From positions 1 through 61,112 of the forward strand of contig DGVL01000088.1 of NCBI GenBank assembly GCA_002394965.1: DNA of 61,112 nucleotides. The letters run 5' to 3'. Positions 18,024 through 26,653 of the stretch are shown piece by piece. Each line of letters starts with the position of its first letter. Position 1 is the first letter of the stretch. Source of the DNA: Lachnospira sp. UBA4285. Its GTDB lineage: Bacteria > Bacillota > Clostridia > Lachnospirales > Lachnospiraceae. The notes beneath the pieces were generated by a model. It was given only the letters and a program-made list of their open reading frames with translations. It did not search any database and was not told the origin of the DNA. Both the position numbers and the translations under genes were made by a program.

Positions 18024-18692
18024 ATGAAGAGTTTTCCGTTTCCTGACAGAGTACATTCCAGAGACGAACTTAAACGGGACGTTTTGTACGATAAAATCCC
18101 GGAAGAAGACAGAATTCCGATCTGTGACAGGGCGTGGGATACCGGCGCTGCGGCGGCAAGGCGTATCATGCAGGAGTACGGAGAACGCACTTCCATACAG
18201 GATATTGCTTCACAGTGCGGCCTTGTGGTAAAACGACTTGACAGAGATAATGTCGCCGGAAATATGCGCTACTTCAGCGAGTACTATGCGGGGCGGAATA
18301 CAATTTTTATGTATTCGGGTAGCATTGCCCGGTGGGCAGAAGAGAATCATTTCCCATATGACCAGGCGGAGGAACTGATTCTGTCTCATGAGTTTTTTCA
18401 CTATCTGGAACAGAACAAGATCGGTGAAACAGCGAAGCAGTATGAGGTGCCGACGGTAAAAATCGGGAAACACGTACTGGTTAAAGTCGGTGTCAGAGCA
18501 CTCTGTGAAATTGGAGCCCACGGATTCTCAAGAACATATTACGAAATCCGCAGGAATGTATCACTTAAAGATACCGGAAAGTATGTCAGGAATGCGGCGG
18601 TAGACATTAATTACTTTGAAAGGGCTGTATCAGCTGAAAAATTCCGCAAATTCCTATCCGGCATGACAGGTTCCGGGGCAATGAAAAAATAA
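18024..18692 (+). CDS. Uncharacterised protein with an HEFFH zinc-protease-like motif (IrrE/ImmA-like)
   Basis: A 222-residue protein I do not recognise at family level. The core segment QAEELILSHEFFHYLEQNK places an HExxH motif at His122-Glu123-His126, as in IrrE/ImmA-type metallopeptidase domains; the third zinc ligand is not certain. Its place eight bases after hyuA and 20 bases before an FAD oxidoreductase argues for a role with them, for example a metal-dependent amidohydrolase or peptidase, rather than phage repressor cleavage. GAAGGG precedes ATG 18024. Confidence 0.7.
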   Translation: MKSFPFPDRVHSRDELKRDVLYDKIPEEDRIPICDRAWDTGAAAARRIMQEYGERTSIQDIASQCGLVVKRLDRDNVAGNMRYFSEYYAGRNTIFMYSGSIARWAEENHFPYDQAEELILSHEFFHYLEQNKIGETAKQYEVPTVKIGKHVLVKVGVRALCEIGAHGFSRTYYEIRRNVSLKDTGKYVRNAAVDINYFERAVSAEKFRKFLSGMTGSGAMKK

Positions 18693-18712
18693 TCTGCAGA
18701 AAGGCGAATCGT

Positions 18713-20074
18713 ATGGAAAAAATAACGACAGATATCTGTGTCATCGGCGGCGGTCCGGGAGGATTTTCTACTGCCGTCGTTGCGGCGAGAATGGGTAAAA
18801 AAGTTCTTCTGGTCGACAGAGCCGGTTTTATCGGAGGACAGCTCGGATCCGGACTTCCGTTCCTGGCTTTCTGGGATATAAAGAAGAGACAGGTGATCGG
18901 AGGCTTTGCCCAGGAATATGTTGACAGGCTCGAGGCAGTAGGAGCTTCCTATGGTCACGCATACTGCCCGCATCACCAGTCTACAACGCTGGTTCATCCG
19001 TTTTACTCCAGAATCATCTGCTTTCAGATGCTGGAAGAGGCCGGCGTGGATGTCCTGCTGCACTGTGAGCTCACCGATGTCACGGTAGAGAATGAAAAAA
19101 TCACATCCGTCGTCGTTACCGGAAAAGGCACTTCTATTGAGATTGACGCGAAAATTTTTGTCGACGGTACAGGGGACGGCGACCTCGGGTTCATGGCCGG
19201 CGCGGCGTATGAAAAGGGAAACGAGAAGACGCATGTGATGCAGCCGCCGACGCTGATGTTTAATCTGGGCGGTGTTGATTTTGACGAATTTGCCGACTTC
19301 ATTGCACAGCATCCGGAAGAACTGCCATATGATGTTCTGCCCAATATTGCGGAAGGGTACAATGCGGAATTCTTCCGGACGAACAAGAGCTTCATTTTCC
19401 TCGGGATGCACCATTTACTGGAAGAACTGCGCAAGAAGGGCGAGTGCCCGGTTGACAGAGAAACGGTTATTTTTATCCGGCAGCCGATTCCGGGCGAAGT
19501 CATGGTCAATACAATCCGAATCCTGAATTTTGACGGTTCGGACGTACGCAGCCTGACAAAGGGTGAGATCAACGCACATCTGCAGATTCCCAAAATTATG
19601 AAGATGTTCAGGGATCATGTTCCGGGATTTGAGAACTGCTATCTTGCTTCTATTAATTCGGCGATCGGAGTGCGCGAGACCAGACGGATCGTCGGTGAGA
19701 AGATGCTGTCCCATGAGGATGCGATTGCCGGTCTTAAACCGGAGGACTCCATTGCACTGTGCGGATACTTCATTGACGTTCACAACGGCGCGGGGCAGGG
19801 CACATACCGCGTTGTCATCAAGGAACCGTTTGGCATTCCGTACGGATGCACGGTGGCACGAGATGTCTCGAATCTGATGATGACCGGCCGCTGTATCAGC
19901 GTCGATCATCTCGCGTTCGGTGCGACCAGGCTGATGAACGAGTGCATGGTGATCGGACAGGCTGTGGGCGATGCAGCCTCCATGGCAATTGATGCAGGAA
20001 TCGCGCCGAAAGATGTCGATGTGAAGCAGCTCAGAAAAACGCTTCTGGAGCAGAAAGCAATCCTGCGTGTCTGA
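18713..20074 (+). CDS. FAD-dependent oxidoreductase (FAD_oxidored family), short form
   Basis: A 453-residue flavoprotein. The N-terminus CVIGGGPGGFSTAVVAA is the dinucleotide-binding loop, followed by LLVDRAGFIGGQLGSG. Near the C-terminus NLMMTGRCISVDHLAFGATR and GQAVGDAASMA are the second FAD-contact region. It lacks the extra C-terminal beta-rich domain of the three longer relatives in this window. It ends the transporter-hyuA-HEFFH operon and is followed by a terminator. A redox step on the imported compound is inferred; the electron acceptor is unknown. Confidence 0.85.
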   Translation: MEKITTDICVIGGGPGGFSTAVVAARMGKKVLLVDRAGFIGGQLGSGLPFLAFWDIKKRQVIGGFAQEYVDRLEAVGASYGHAYCPHHQSTTLVHPFYSRIICFQMLEEAGVDVLLHCELTDVTVENEKITSVVVTGKGTSIEIDAKIFVDGTGDGDLGFMAGAAYEKGNEKTHVMQPPTLMFNLGGVDFDEFADFIAQHPEELPYDVLPNIAEGYNAEFFRTNKSFIFLGMHHLLEELRKKGECPVDRETVIFIRQPIPGEVMVNTIRILNFDGSDVRSLTKGEINAHLQIPKIMKMFRDHVPGFENCYLASINSAIGVRETRRIVGEKMLSHEDAIAGLKPEDSIALCGYFIDVHNGAGQGTYRVVIKEPFGIPYGCTVARDVSNLMMTGRCISVDHLAFGATRLMNECMVIGQAVGDAASMAIDAGIAPKDVDVKQLRKTLLEQKAILRV

Positions 20075-20097
20075 GCAGACAAATGTAGATTAAAAAA

Positions 20098-20132
20098 GCT
20101 CTGTTCCCGCAAGATGGGAACAGAGCCGTTTT
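20098..20132 (+). terminator. Intrinsic terminator after the short FAD oxidoreductase
   Basis: GCTCTGTTCCC (20098-20108) pairs perfectly with GGGAACAGAGC (20116-20126), preceded by an A-tract and followed by CGTTTT. The next gene starts at 20149, so there is little room for a new promoter. Confidence 0.85.
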
Positions 20133-20148
20133 ACGGGGAGCAGGGATT

Positions 20149-20928
20149 ATGAGAATTCTTCTGATACGTCACGGTACACCGGATTATGAAAAGGATGTTC
20201 TGACGGAGGAAGGCAAAAAAGAAGCTGCGGCACTCGCTGCGCTGGCGCCAGAGCTGGATCTGGGGGAGTGTTATGTTTCACCGCTCGGAAGAGCGCAGGA
20301 GACAGCCTCGTACTGCCTTGCCGCAACAGGGAAAACAGCCACGACACTGGACTGGCTGCAGGAGTTTCCGACCGAACTGGACCTGAATGGGCATCCGCAG
20401 CTGCAGGAGGCCTATCCGGGAACGCAGGCCGACCCGGAAACAGGAATCTATCCGAAGCGTATTTTCTGGGGCATGCTTCCGTCCTACCTTTTTGCGCATC
20501 CTGAATATCTGGATCCGGCAGGCTGGAGAGAAACCCTCACGGCGAAGCAGTCCGACCTGATTCACCTGTATGACACTGTCGCAGACGGACTTGACAGCCT
20601 TCTTGCCGAACATGGATATGTGCGGAACGGTCTGCACTACCGGGTTGATAAAGAAAACAGCGGGACGCTGACCCTGTTCTGCCATTACGGTGTGAGCAGC
20701 GTGATTCTCTCCCATCTTCTCAACTGCTCCCCGTTCCTGCCCTGGCACATGCTCTGCCTGGCTCCATCCTCTGTTTCCGAAATTTCCTCGGAAGAGCGCC
20801 GGCAGGGATATGCGCTGTTTCGCGCTGTGCGCCTGGGGGACACGACGCATCTCACGATGGCCGGGCTGAAGCCGACACTAAATTCGCGGTTCTGTGATGT
20901 GTATCACAGCGATGTGCGGCATGACTGA
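20149..20928 (+). CDS. Histidine phosphatase family protein
   Basis: A 259-residue member of the phosphoglycerate-mutase-like superfamily. LIRHGTPDY near the start carries the phospho-accepting His8; SPLGRAQETASY holds the conserved Arg and Glu; LFCHYGVSS near residue 182 carries the second His. Predicted to remove phosphate from a small metabolite. It begins 17 bases after a strong terminator, so it may depend on read-through, and it precedes the isomerase gene by about 43 bases. Confidence 0.85.
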   Translation: MRILLIRHGTPDYEKDVLTEEGKKEAAALAALAPELDLGECYVSPLGRAQETASYCLAATGKTATTLDWLQEFPTELDLNGHPQLQEAYPGTQADPETGIYPKRIFWGMLPSYLFAHPEYLDPAGWRETLTAKQSDLIHLYDTVADGLDSLLAEHGYVRNGLHYRVDKENSGTLTLFCHYGVSSVILSHLLNCSPFLPWHMLCLAPSSVSEISSEERRQGYALFRAVRLGDTTHLTMAGLKPTLNSRFCDVYHSDVRHD

Positions 20929-20971
20929 CATGAAGATGTGTTCTGGTGCCTGAGCCCAGAGAGGAGACAAT

Positions 20972-21856
20972 GTGCGGTTTTCAACGTCTACCAATATTTA
21001 CACGCGCAATGAGCGCGGCCCGTATTCCATTCCCATCGAAGAATCTGTCCGGGTGTGTGCGCAGGCAGGTTTTCACTATATTGATGCGAATCTCTGCGTG
21101 ATTGCGCAGCCGGGATTTAAAACCAGCATTCTGTGCGAGGATGACTGGGAGAACAGGATATGCCGCGTCCGGGATCTGGTGGACTGTCTGGGAGCTGAAA
21201 TCAGGCAGTCTCATTCCTGGTGGTATGCGAAATCGCCGATACCCTGCGAAGAACTGCCGGGAGGAAGTTTCGGAGAAGAGATGATGCGGCGGAGCATCCT
21301 CGCATCCGAAATTCTGGGCGTGAAGTGGATGGTCGTTCATCCGATTTCGGTAACGGAGAACGGAAAACGATCGCGGGAGAAAACGTTCGCCTATAATCTG
21401 CAGTATCTGGCCCGCTGGAATAAAGTGTGCAGGGAACATTCTGTTGGGATGGCAGTCGAGAATATGGTCGGTGTGCACGGCAATGAATGGGCCGATGTGG
21501 ATTTCCTGATCAAGCTGGTTGATGCACTGGATGATCCCAATGTGGGGATCTGTCTTGACACCGGCCATGCCAATATTTCCGGACTGGACGTGGCAGAATG
21601 TGTCCGCAAAATCGGCCCGCGCCTTCACGCGACGCATATCAATGACAACTATGCACGCGGAATGGATGAGCATCTTGCGCCGTTTAACGGGACGGTGAAA
21701 TGGCGGGAAGTTCTGAAAGCTTTGCGGGAGACAGGGTACCAGGATGATTTTGCGTATGAAATTCAGAACTACACCAACATGTATCCAAAGGAGCTTCAAC
21801 CGGAACTGATCCGCTTCACATACCTGCTGGGACAGTATATGCTGACGGAACTGTGA
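20972..21856 (+). CDS. Sugar-phosphate isomerase/epimerase-like TIM-barrel protein, copy 1
   Basis: A 294-residue xylose-isomerase-like TIM barrel. The family's metal site is complete: Glu163 (VENMVG), Asp196 (CLDTGHAN), His222 (THIND) and Glu263 (YEIQN). The start is GTG 20972, set by close alignment with copy 2 (29445), which begins with the same RFSTSTNIY; GAGGAG lies just upstream. An ATG two bases earlier is in the wrong frame. Likely activities are keto-sugar epimerisation or isomerisation, inosose-type dehydration, or 3-keto-glycoside cleavage; none can be chosen from sequence alone. Confidence 0.85.
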   Translation: MRFSTSTNIYTRNERGPYSIPIEESVRVCAQAGFHYIDANLCVIAQPGFKTSILCEDDWENRICRVRDLVDCLGAEIRQSHSWWYAKSPIPCEELPGGSFGEEMMRRSILASEILGVKWMVVHPISVTENGKRSREKTFAYNLQYLARWNKVCREHSVGMAVENMVGVHGNEWADVDFLIKLVDALDDPNVGICLDTGHANISGLDVAECVRKIGPRLHATHINDNYARGMDEHLAPFNGTVKWREVLKALRETGYQDDFAYEIQNYTNMYPKELQPELIRFTYLLGQYMLTEL

Positions 21857-21953
21857 TGTGTTCATAATTTGCAAATCGCTGCGGTTTCATATTTTGCCCA
21901 GGATCTTATATTGAAGGATTTTCTGATACGAGCAGAGAAGGAGTTATTGTACT

Positions 21954-23189
21954 TTGGACATTGATGTCATGCAATACAGGAATAACACATTGCTTACCAG
22001 GTTCGTCGTGCCATATGGCACTGTGTCAATCGGAGCAAAAGCATTTAAAAATTGTGTAAACCTTAAAGAGATATCGCTGCCAGGCTCGATCAGAAATATT
22101 GATATGAAAGCTTTCCATAACTGTGTCAGTCTGGAGAAAATCGGTTATGCAGGGTCAAGAGAAGACTGGAAAAAGGTAGAAATTAGTCCGGTGGGAACTG
22201 AGTGCCTGCGCTCACCGGACTCTGCGCAGAATGAACAGGAGACGCTTGAAACTGCGCAATCAGGCGTGGGTGATGTGTACGCAAACATTTGCGCGCTTCT
22301 GCATCATCCGGATGGCGGATTTCACATAATTCCAGCGGATCTTATCGTGCCGGGCGTTTATGGAAAGACCGGAGACATGACGCTGCTCTTGTTCCCGAAC
22401 GGATGCACGATGCTGATTGACACCGGATACCGTGCGAACTTTCCAGCAGTACGGACTTTTCTGGAACGAACGCGCATCAGAAGTCTTGATTACATGGTTT
22501 TTTCGCACGCAGATCCGGATCACGTGACCAACGCCAGAGCAATCGGCGAATATCTGTACGCACATGGAGGCCGTATCGGGAGCTTTCTTTGGACAGGACA
22601 GAGGTATGGGCAGACCGTGGAGGATTTTAAGATATTTCTGACCAAACAAAATGTACCCATGAACTGTAGTATTCTGAGTGGTCGGGAATTTGTGATAGAC
22701 GGCGTTACGGTTTCGATTTTAAGTCCTGACAGGGAAGAGATTCGACTGCCTGCACAGGATGACAGCGTGCGGAACAATCAGTCTATGGTGATGAAGTTTA
22801 CATATGGGGAGGCTTCATATCTCACGGCGGGTGATCTGTACGAAGTGCAGGAGAAAAAACTCACTGAAAAGTACGGGCGAAAACTTAAGACGTCGGTGCT
22901 GAAAACCAATCACCATGGTGCGTACACTTCCAACTCTGAAGAGTGGATACATGCCACTGCGCCGCGGTTTGCTTTTACAGAGAACAATGACAATGGAAGT
23001 TCCGCGTTGGCGCAACTTTTGCAGAAAAATGCCATCCAATACGCCAGTACCGGATGGCAGGGAACTATGTTGATATCGATGTACAGGGACGGATGCTTGA
23101 AGATTTGCTCAGAATATCCGTTGGGAGAGCGCAATCTTCAGAGGATTGCGCTTCGGCCGGGACTGCTCATATGCGGATCTTCAGGATGA
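21954..23189 (+). CDS. Leucine-rich-repeat (BspA-like) plus ComEC-type metallo-beta-lactamase protein
   Basis: A 411-residue protein with an unusual pairing. Residues about 15-80 are BspA-type leucine-rich repeats (IGAKAFKNCVNLKEISLPG, then MKAFHNCVSLEKIGYAG). Residues about 120-400 form a metallo-beta-lactamase domain with FSHADPDHVT (HxDxDH zinc motif) and TNHHGAYTSN, as in the C-terminal domain of ComEC and stand-alone relatives. TTG 21954 is taken as start because AAGGAG lies about ten bases before it; ATG 21969 is in frame but too far from that site. No signal peptide or membrane segment is seen. Its end overlaps the convergent gntR gene by 23 bases. Confidence 0.8.
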   Translation: MDIDVMQYRNNTLLTRFVVPYGTVSIGAKAFKNCVNLKEISLPGSIRNIDMKAFHNCVSLEKIGYAGSREDWKKVEISPVGTECLRSPDSAQNEQETLETAQSGVGDVYANICALLHHPDGGFHIIPADLIVPGVYGKTGDMTLLLFPNGCTMLIDTGYRANFPAVRTFLERTRIRSLDYMVFSHADPDHVTNARAIGEYLYAHGGRIGSFLWTGQRYGQTVEDFKIFLTKQNVPMNCSILSGREFVIDGVTVSILSPDREEIRLPAQDDSVRNNQSMVMKFTYGEASYLTAGDLYEVQEKKLTEKYGRKLKTSVLKTNHHGAYTSNSEEWIHATAPRFAFTENNDNGSSALAQLLQKNAIQYASTGWQGTMLISMYRDGCLKICSEYPLGERNLQRIALRPGLLICGSSG

Positions 23190-23880
23190 ACTCATTGCGG
23201 AAGGCGGGGTAGTAGCTTTCACAGTACTCGACCAGGTCGTCATCAGAGTCCTGAACAGTCGAGTAGATGAAGAGTGCCATCGTCTTCTCCGGGATCTCCA
23301 TGAGATGGCAGCACCGGTTGTCGAGCTCGGCGATGTTGATGTGCTTTTCGATCCGCTTCCGGTAGATTCCATGTTCTGCAAGCGCCGCGTGGATGGATAT
23401 CTTTGTAAAGTCGTAATTCTGCAGGAAAAAGAGCTTTTTCGTAAAGTACGAAGTCGTCATGACAATGGGACCTTCCTGGAAGGAATTGTCAATGTACCGC
23501 ATCCGTGTCAGCTTGAGCACGGTTTCACCCGGAGACAGCTTCAGCATGTTCTGGACATGTTCCGGCGCCTCCATGAGGCGAAACTCGATGACATCACTCG
23601 CGGCCTTTTTTCCCCGTTTCTTCATCTCTTTGTCAAAACTTTCAATAAAGATCGTGGAGTCTTCCAGCTCTTTGGGCTTGGTGACATAAGTGCCCTTGCC
23701 CTTGATCCTTTTCAGATATCCTTCATTCACCAGGCGGGCCATGGCGGTGCGCACGGACGGACGGCTGATGCCGAATTGCTGAGCCAGTTCGATCTCCGTC
23801 GGGAGCTTCGTGCCCACCGGCCATTCCTCGTCCTGAATTTTTTTCATGATGTAGTGATATACCTGACTATGTAATGACAT
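23167..23880 (-). CDS. GntR-family (UTRA/HutC subfamily) transcriptional regulator
   Basis: A 237-residue repressor. The N-terminal winged helix contains ELAQQFGISRPSVRTAMARL and GYLKRIKGKGTYV, characteristic of GntR proteins. The C-terminal half is a UTRA ligand-binding domain. Divergent from module II, it is the likely regulator of that operon. Its first codons (ATGTCATTACAT) differ by one base from the 12-bp element found at both divergent promoters, which suggests autorepression through three sites (inference). Confidence 0.9.
   Translation of the reverse strand: MSLHSQVYHYIMKKIQDEEWPVGTKLPTEIELAQQFGISRPSVRTAMARLVNEGYLKRIKGKGTYVTKPKELEDSTIFIESFDKEMKKRGKKAASDVIEFRLMEAPEHVQNMLKLSPGETVLKLTRMRYIDNSFQEGPIVMTTSYFTKKLFFLQNYDFTKISIHAALAEHGIYRKRIEKHINIAELDNRCCHLMEIPEKTMALFIYSTVQDSDDDLVEYCESYYPAFRNEFILKIRI
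23869..23880 (-). promoter_or_regulatory. Putative GntR operator O3, on the gntR start codon
   Basis: On the minus strand ATGTCATTACAT, one mismatch from the other two copies of the element. It contains the ATG of gntR, so binding here could add to autorepression. Confidence 0.45.
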
Positions 23881-23992
23881 ATATACTCCTCACTGTGACA
23901 CACGGCGATTGCAGTCACGAAGAAGCACGCCGGAAACGGTTTCTCTTTTGTGGATCTGTATGCAGCGCCTGCTCATCCTGGCAGGCAGATTC

Positions 23993-24008
23993 ATGTAATA
24001 ACATTATA
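23993..24008 (-). promoter_or_regulatory. gntR -10 box with putative GntR operator O1
   Basis: On the minus strand a perfect -10 TATAAT (24003-24008) is overlapped at its 3' end by ATGTTATTACAT (23993-24004). The -35 region is poor. Transcription would start about 120 bases before the gntR start. Confidence 0.55.
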
Positions 24009-24074
24009 AGCCTATTATAAACTATAATTCACGAATCCGCACGCAAACCTTACAAAATATTTGTTTTATATGTA

Positions 24075-24103
24075 TTGACAAAATAATTTTTCGAGTCTAT
24101 GTT
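24075..24103 (+). promoter_or_regulatory. Promoter of sugar-import module II
   Basis: Consensus -35 TTGACA (24075-24080), a 17-base spacer and -10 TATGTT (24098-24103). The -10 overlaps a 12-bp operator-like element. Confidence 0.65.
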
Positions 24104-24110
24104 ATTACAT
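24099..24110 (+). promoter_or_regulatory. Putative GntR operator O2 at the module II promoter
   Basis: ATGTTATTACAT begins inside the -10 hexamer and reads in the direction of transcription, as does its exact copy at the divergent gntR promoter. Placement fits repression by promoter occlusion. Confidence 0.6.
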
Positions 24111-24200
24111 ATAAAGTTCAAAAGTGTTATGAACAGTCGTGGTCAATCAGATCGTATTGTGTGCCGGAATGAAGATAAATCGGCAAGAAGGAGAATGTTT

Positions 24201-25646
24201 ATGAACAATACTGTAGTGAGAGCAGGAAGCGCTGTCCTTGCGGCAGCTATGCTGACAGGGCTGACAGCCTGCGGCAGCGGGACAGGAGGAGCCGGAACAA
24301 CGAAGGCGGCTGCATCGTCTTCCGGTGCAGCTGCGACGACTGCATCCGCCGGGGCGACGAAGGCAGCTGCGGGCAAGGAGAACACCGGGAAGACGATCAC
24401 GCTGAATCTCTGGGGCGGTGTCCCGGGAGAGTATGGGTATGACGAGATGGTCGAGAACTTCAACAAGGAGTTCAAAGACAAGGGAATCCAGATTGAGTAC
24501 ACGCGGTATAAGAATGACAGTGATGGCAATCTGCAGCTTGATACGTATCTTTCCAGCGGCGGCAGCATAGACATCTACATGGGATACGGCGGCATCTCAA
24601 GACTCAAGACTCGTGTCGAGGCCGGAACGGCGCTGGATATGACGGATTATCTCAAGACGAGGAATTTTGATCCGGTGCAAGAGCTTGGCGCGACCAATGT
24701 GACAGGCTATACGATCGATGACAAGTACTACGCTCTGCCGACAAAGTATGAAAACAAAGGCTGGATGGTCGTCAATGAGAACCTGTTCAAAGAGGCAGGA
24801 ATTGAGCTGCCGCTGAAAGGCTGGACATACGAGGAGTTCCGGGAAGCTGCCAAGAAACTGACCAAAGGAGACGGTCAGGACAAGACCTGGGGCATGTACT
24901 GGAATCTGAACACAACGCTGACTGATTCGACTGAATTTATCGCGTCACCACTGAAACAGTACCGGGTTTATACGGATGATGAAGGGACTTCAACCAATTT
25001 CGACAATGATCTCTGGAAGAAGGGACTTCAGCTGATTAAAGACACCTATGACGACGGAAGTGCCATGACCTATGAGACCGAGACAGCGGACAATGTGACG
25101 TTTGATCAGGTGTTCCTCGAGGGAAAGACAGCTATGTCGGCCGGTATCTACAATCTGAGAATTATCAACGATCTGGATACGTACCCGCATGACTTCACGA
25201 CGGCAATCGTGCCGTTCCCGGTTCCGGATGAGTCCTATCTGAGCGAATACGATTACTCCTACAGGCCGGGTGCCGGGGATCTGATCTGCGTGAATCCGAA
25301 GTCAGAGCACATCGAGGAGGCTATGGACTTCGTTCTGTGGTACATCAAAGGCGGTATGGCGCCTCTGGCAGCCAGCGGCCGCATCCCGCTCTGGAAGGGA
25401 TTCGACAGCGATCTGGTAACCAAGTCGCTCTGCGCAAAGGAAGGTGTCTTTGATCCGGAATCCGTAAAAGCCTATATGGCAGTCGACGGAACCAAGGCGA
25501 TCAAGTCCATCTCGACAAAGTATGACTCCAAGATCGGCGATGTCCGGAAAGAGGAGGAGCAGGCATTCCTTCTGGGTAAGGAAGATGTGGATACCTGCTG
25601 CCGCAATATGAAGACCAGAGCGGACGAGATTCTGGCCGGCGAATAA
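24201..25646 (+). CDS. Extracellular sugar-binding lipoprotein (module II)
   Basis: A 481-residue carbohydrate-binding component of an ABC importer. The signal peptide ends at lipobox LTAC with Cys24, followed by a low-complexity Gly/Ala/Thr/Ser linker (about 25-60) and the mature fold beginning NLWGGVPGEYGYDEM. ATG 24201 lies seven bases after AAGGAG; an ATG at 24195 is too close. It is first in the operon behind the TTGACA promoter and GntR site. A hairpin with a T-run follows the gene. Confidence 0.93.
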   Translation: MNNTVVRAGSAVLAAAMLTGLTACGSGTGGAGTTKAAASSSGAAATTASAGATKAAAGKENTGKTITLNLWGGVPGEYGYDEMVENFNKEFKDKGIQIEYTRYKNDSDGNLQLDTYLSSGGSIDIYMGYGGISRLKTRVEAGTALDMTDYLKTRNFDPVQELGATNVTGYTIDDKYYALPTKYENKGWMVVNENLFKEAGIELPLKGWTYEEFREAAKKLTKGDGQDKTWGMYWNLNTTLTDSTEFIASPLKQYRVYTDDEGTSTNFDNDLWKKGLQLIKDTYDDGSAMTYETETADNVTFDQVFLEGKTAMSAGIYNLRIINDLDTYPHDFTTAIVPFPVPDESYLSEYDYSYRPGAGDLICVNPKSEHIEEAMDFVLWYIKGGMAPLAASGRIPLWKGFDSDLVTKSLCAKEGVFDPESVKAYMAVDGTKAIKSISTKYDSKIGDVRKEEEQAFLLGKEDVDTCCRNMKTRADEILAGE

Positions 25647-25660
25647 TGAATTGAGTTTGT

Positions 25661-25715
25661 GCAGAGGCACCGGACGTAGTGATGAAATGCACATACGCCG
25701 GTGCTTCTGCTTTTT
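25661..25715 (+). terminator. Attenuator hairpin after the module II binding protein
   Basis: A 13-bp stem with one G-T wobble (25661-25673 with 25698-25710) is followed by TTTTT. It lies 30 bases before the permease start and probably sets a higher level of binding protein than permease. Confidence 0.75.
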
Positions 25716-25744
25716 CTGTCAGTTTTCACGAGGGAGAATTTAAC

Positions 25745-26641
25745 ATGAATGGCAAAAGAAAAAAAGCGGTGCGCGAGCAGCTCACGGCGACCGTATTTCT
25801 TCTTCCGAGCCTGATCGGCCTTGTTCTCTTCAGTCTGCTTCCGCTGGTGTTTTCCCTTTTTATCAGCCTGACGGACTGGAATTTCCTGAACGGCATGGGG
25901 AACTGGAATTTCATCGGCTTCGAGAATTTTCTCGACATGTGGACGGATGAATGGTTCCTGGCTTCCATGAAGAACACATTCATCTACACGATTGTCGTCG
26001 TTCCGATCGGACTGTTCCTTGCACTTATCATCGCGGCTCTGATTGACAGCTTCATCAATGACAAGCTCGCCAATGTTCTCCGGGTGACGATGTACATGCC
26101 GAAGATCTGCAATATCGTTGCATCCGCCGCGATCTGGATCATGCTGTACTCGACATACGGCCCGTTCACCCAGCTGATGCGTCTGCTCGGATGGAAGAAT
26201 CCGCCGCATTTCCTCGCCAGTTATACCTGGGCGCTGCCGGCGATCATGCTGATGAGCATCTGGAGCGGCCTGGGGTATCATGTGTTTATCTATAGTGCCG
26301 GAATGGCCGGGATCTCGAGAGACCTGTACGAGGCGGCCGAGCTGGATGGAGCGGGTGCCTTGCAGAAATTCTGGTATGTGACAATACCGCAGCTTCGCCC
26401 GACCACATTCTTCCTGATGATAACCGGAATCATCGGGTCTTTCAAAGTCTTTGGATCGGTGAACGTAATGACGCAGGGCGGTCCGGGGCATTCGACGTAC
26501 ACGCTTGTGTATTACATCTATAAATCTGCATTTTCCTATTACAACATGGGGTATGCGTCCGCAATTGCGGTTATTCTGTTCCTGATTCTGCTCGTTGTGA
26601 CGCTGATTCAGTGGAAACACAACAACGGCAGCGGCGATTGA
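25745..26641 (+). CDS. Sugar ABC transporter permease, MalF/UgpA type (module II)
   Basis: A 298-residue permease with six predicted membrane segments and the EAA loop YEAAELDGAGALQKF...TIPQLRP near residues 198-220. ATG 25745 follows GAGGGAG; the open frame upstream overlaps the attenuator hairpin and is not used. No ATPase gene accompanies it. Confidence 0.92.
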   Translation: MNGKRKKAVREQLTATVFLLPSLIGLVLFSLLPLVFSLFISLTDWNFLNGMGNWNFIGFENFLDMWTDEWFLASMKNTFIYTIVVVPIGLFLALIIAALIDSFINDKLANVLRVTMYMPKICNIVASAAIWIMLYSTYGPFTQLMRLLGWKNPPHFLASYTWALPAIMLMSIWSGLGYHVFIYSAGMAGISRDLYEAAELDGAGALQKFWYVTIPQLRPTTFFLMITGIIGSFKVFGSVNVMTQGGPGHSTYTLVYYIYKSAFSYYNMGYASAIAVILFLILLVVTLIQWKHNNGSGD

Positions 26642-26653
26642 GGTGTGATGAAT

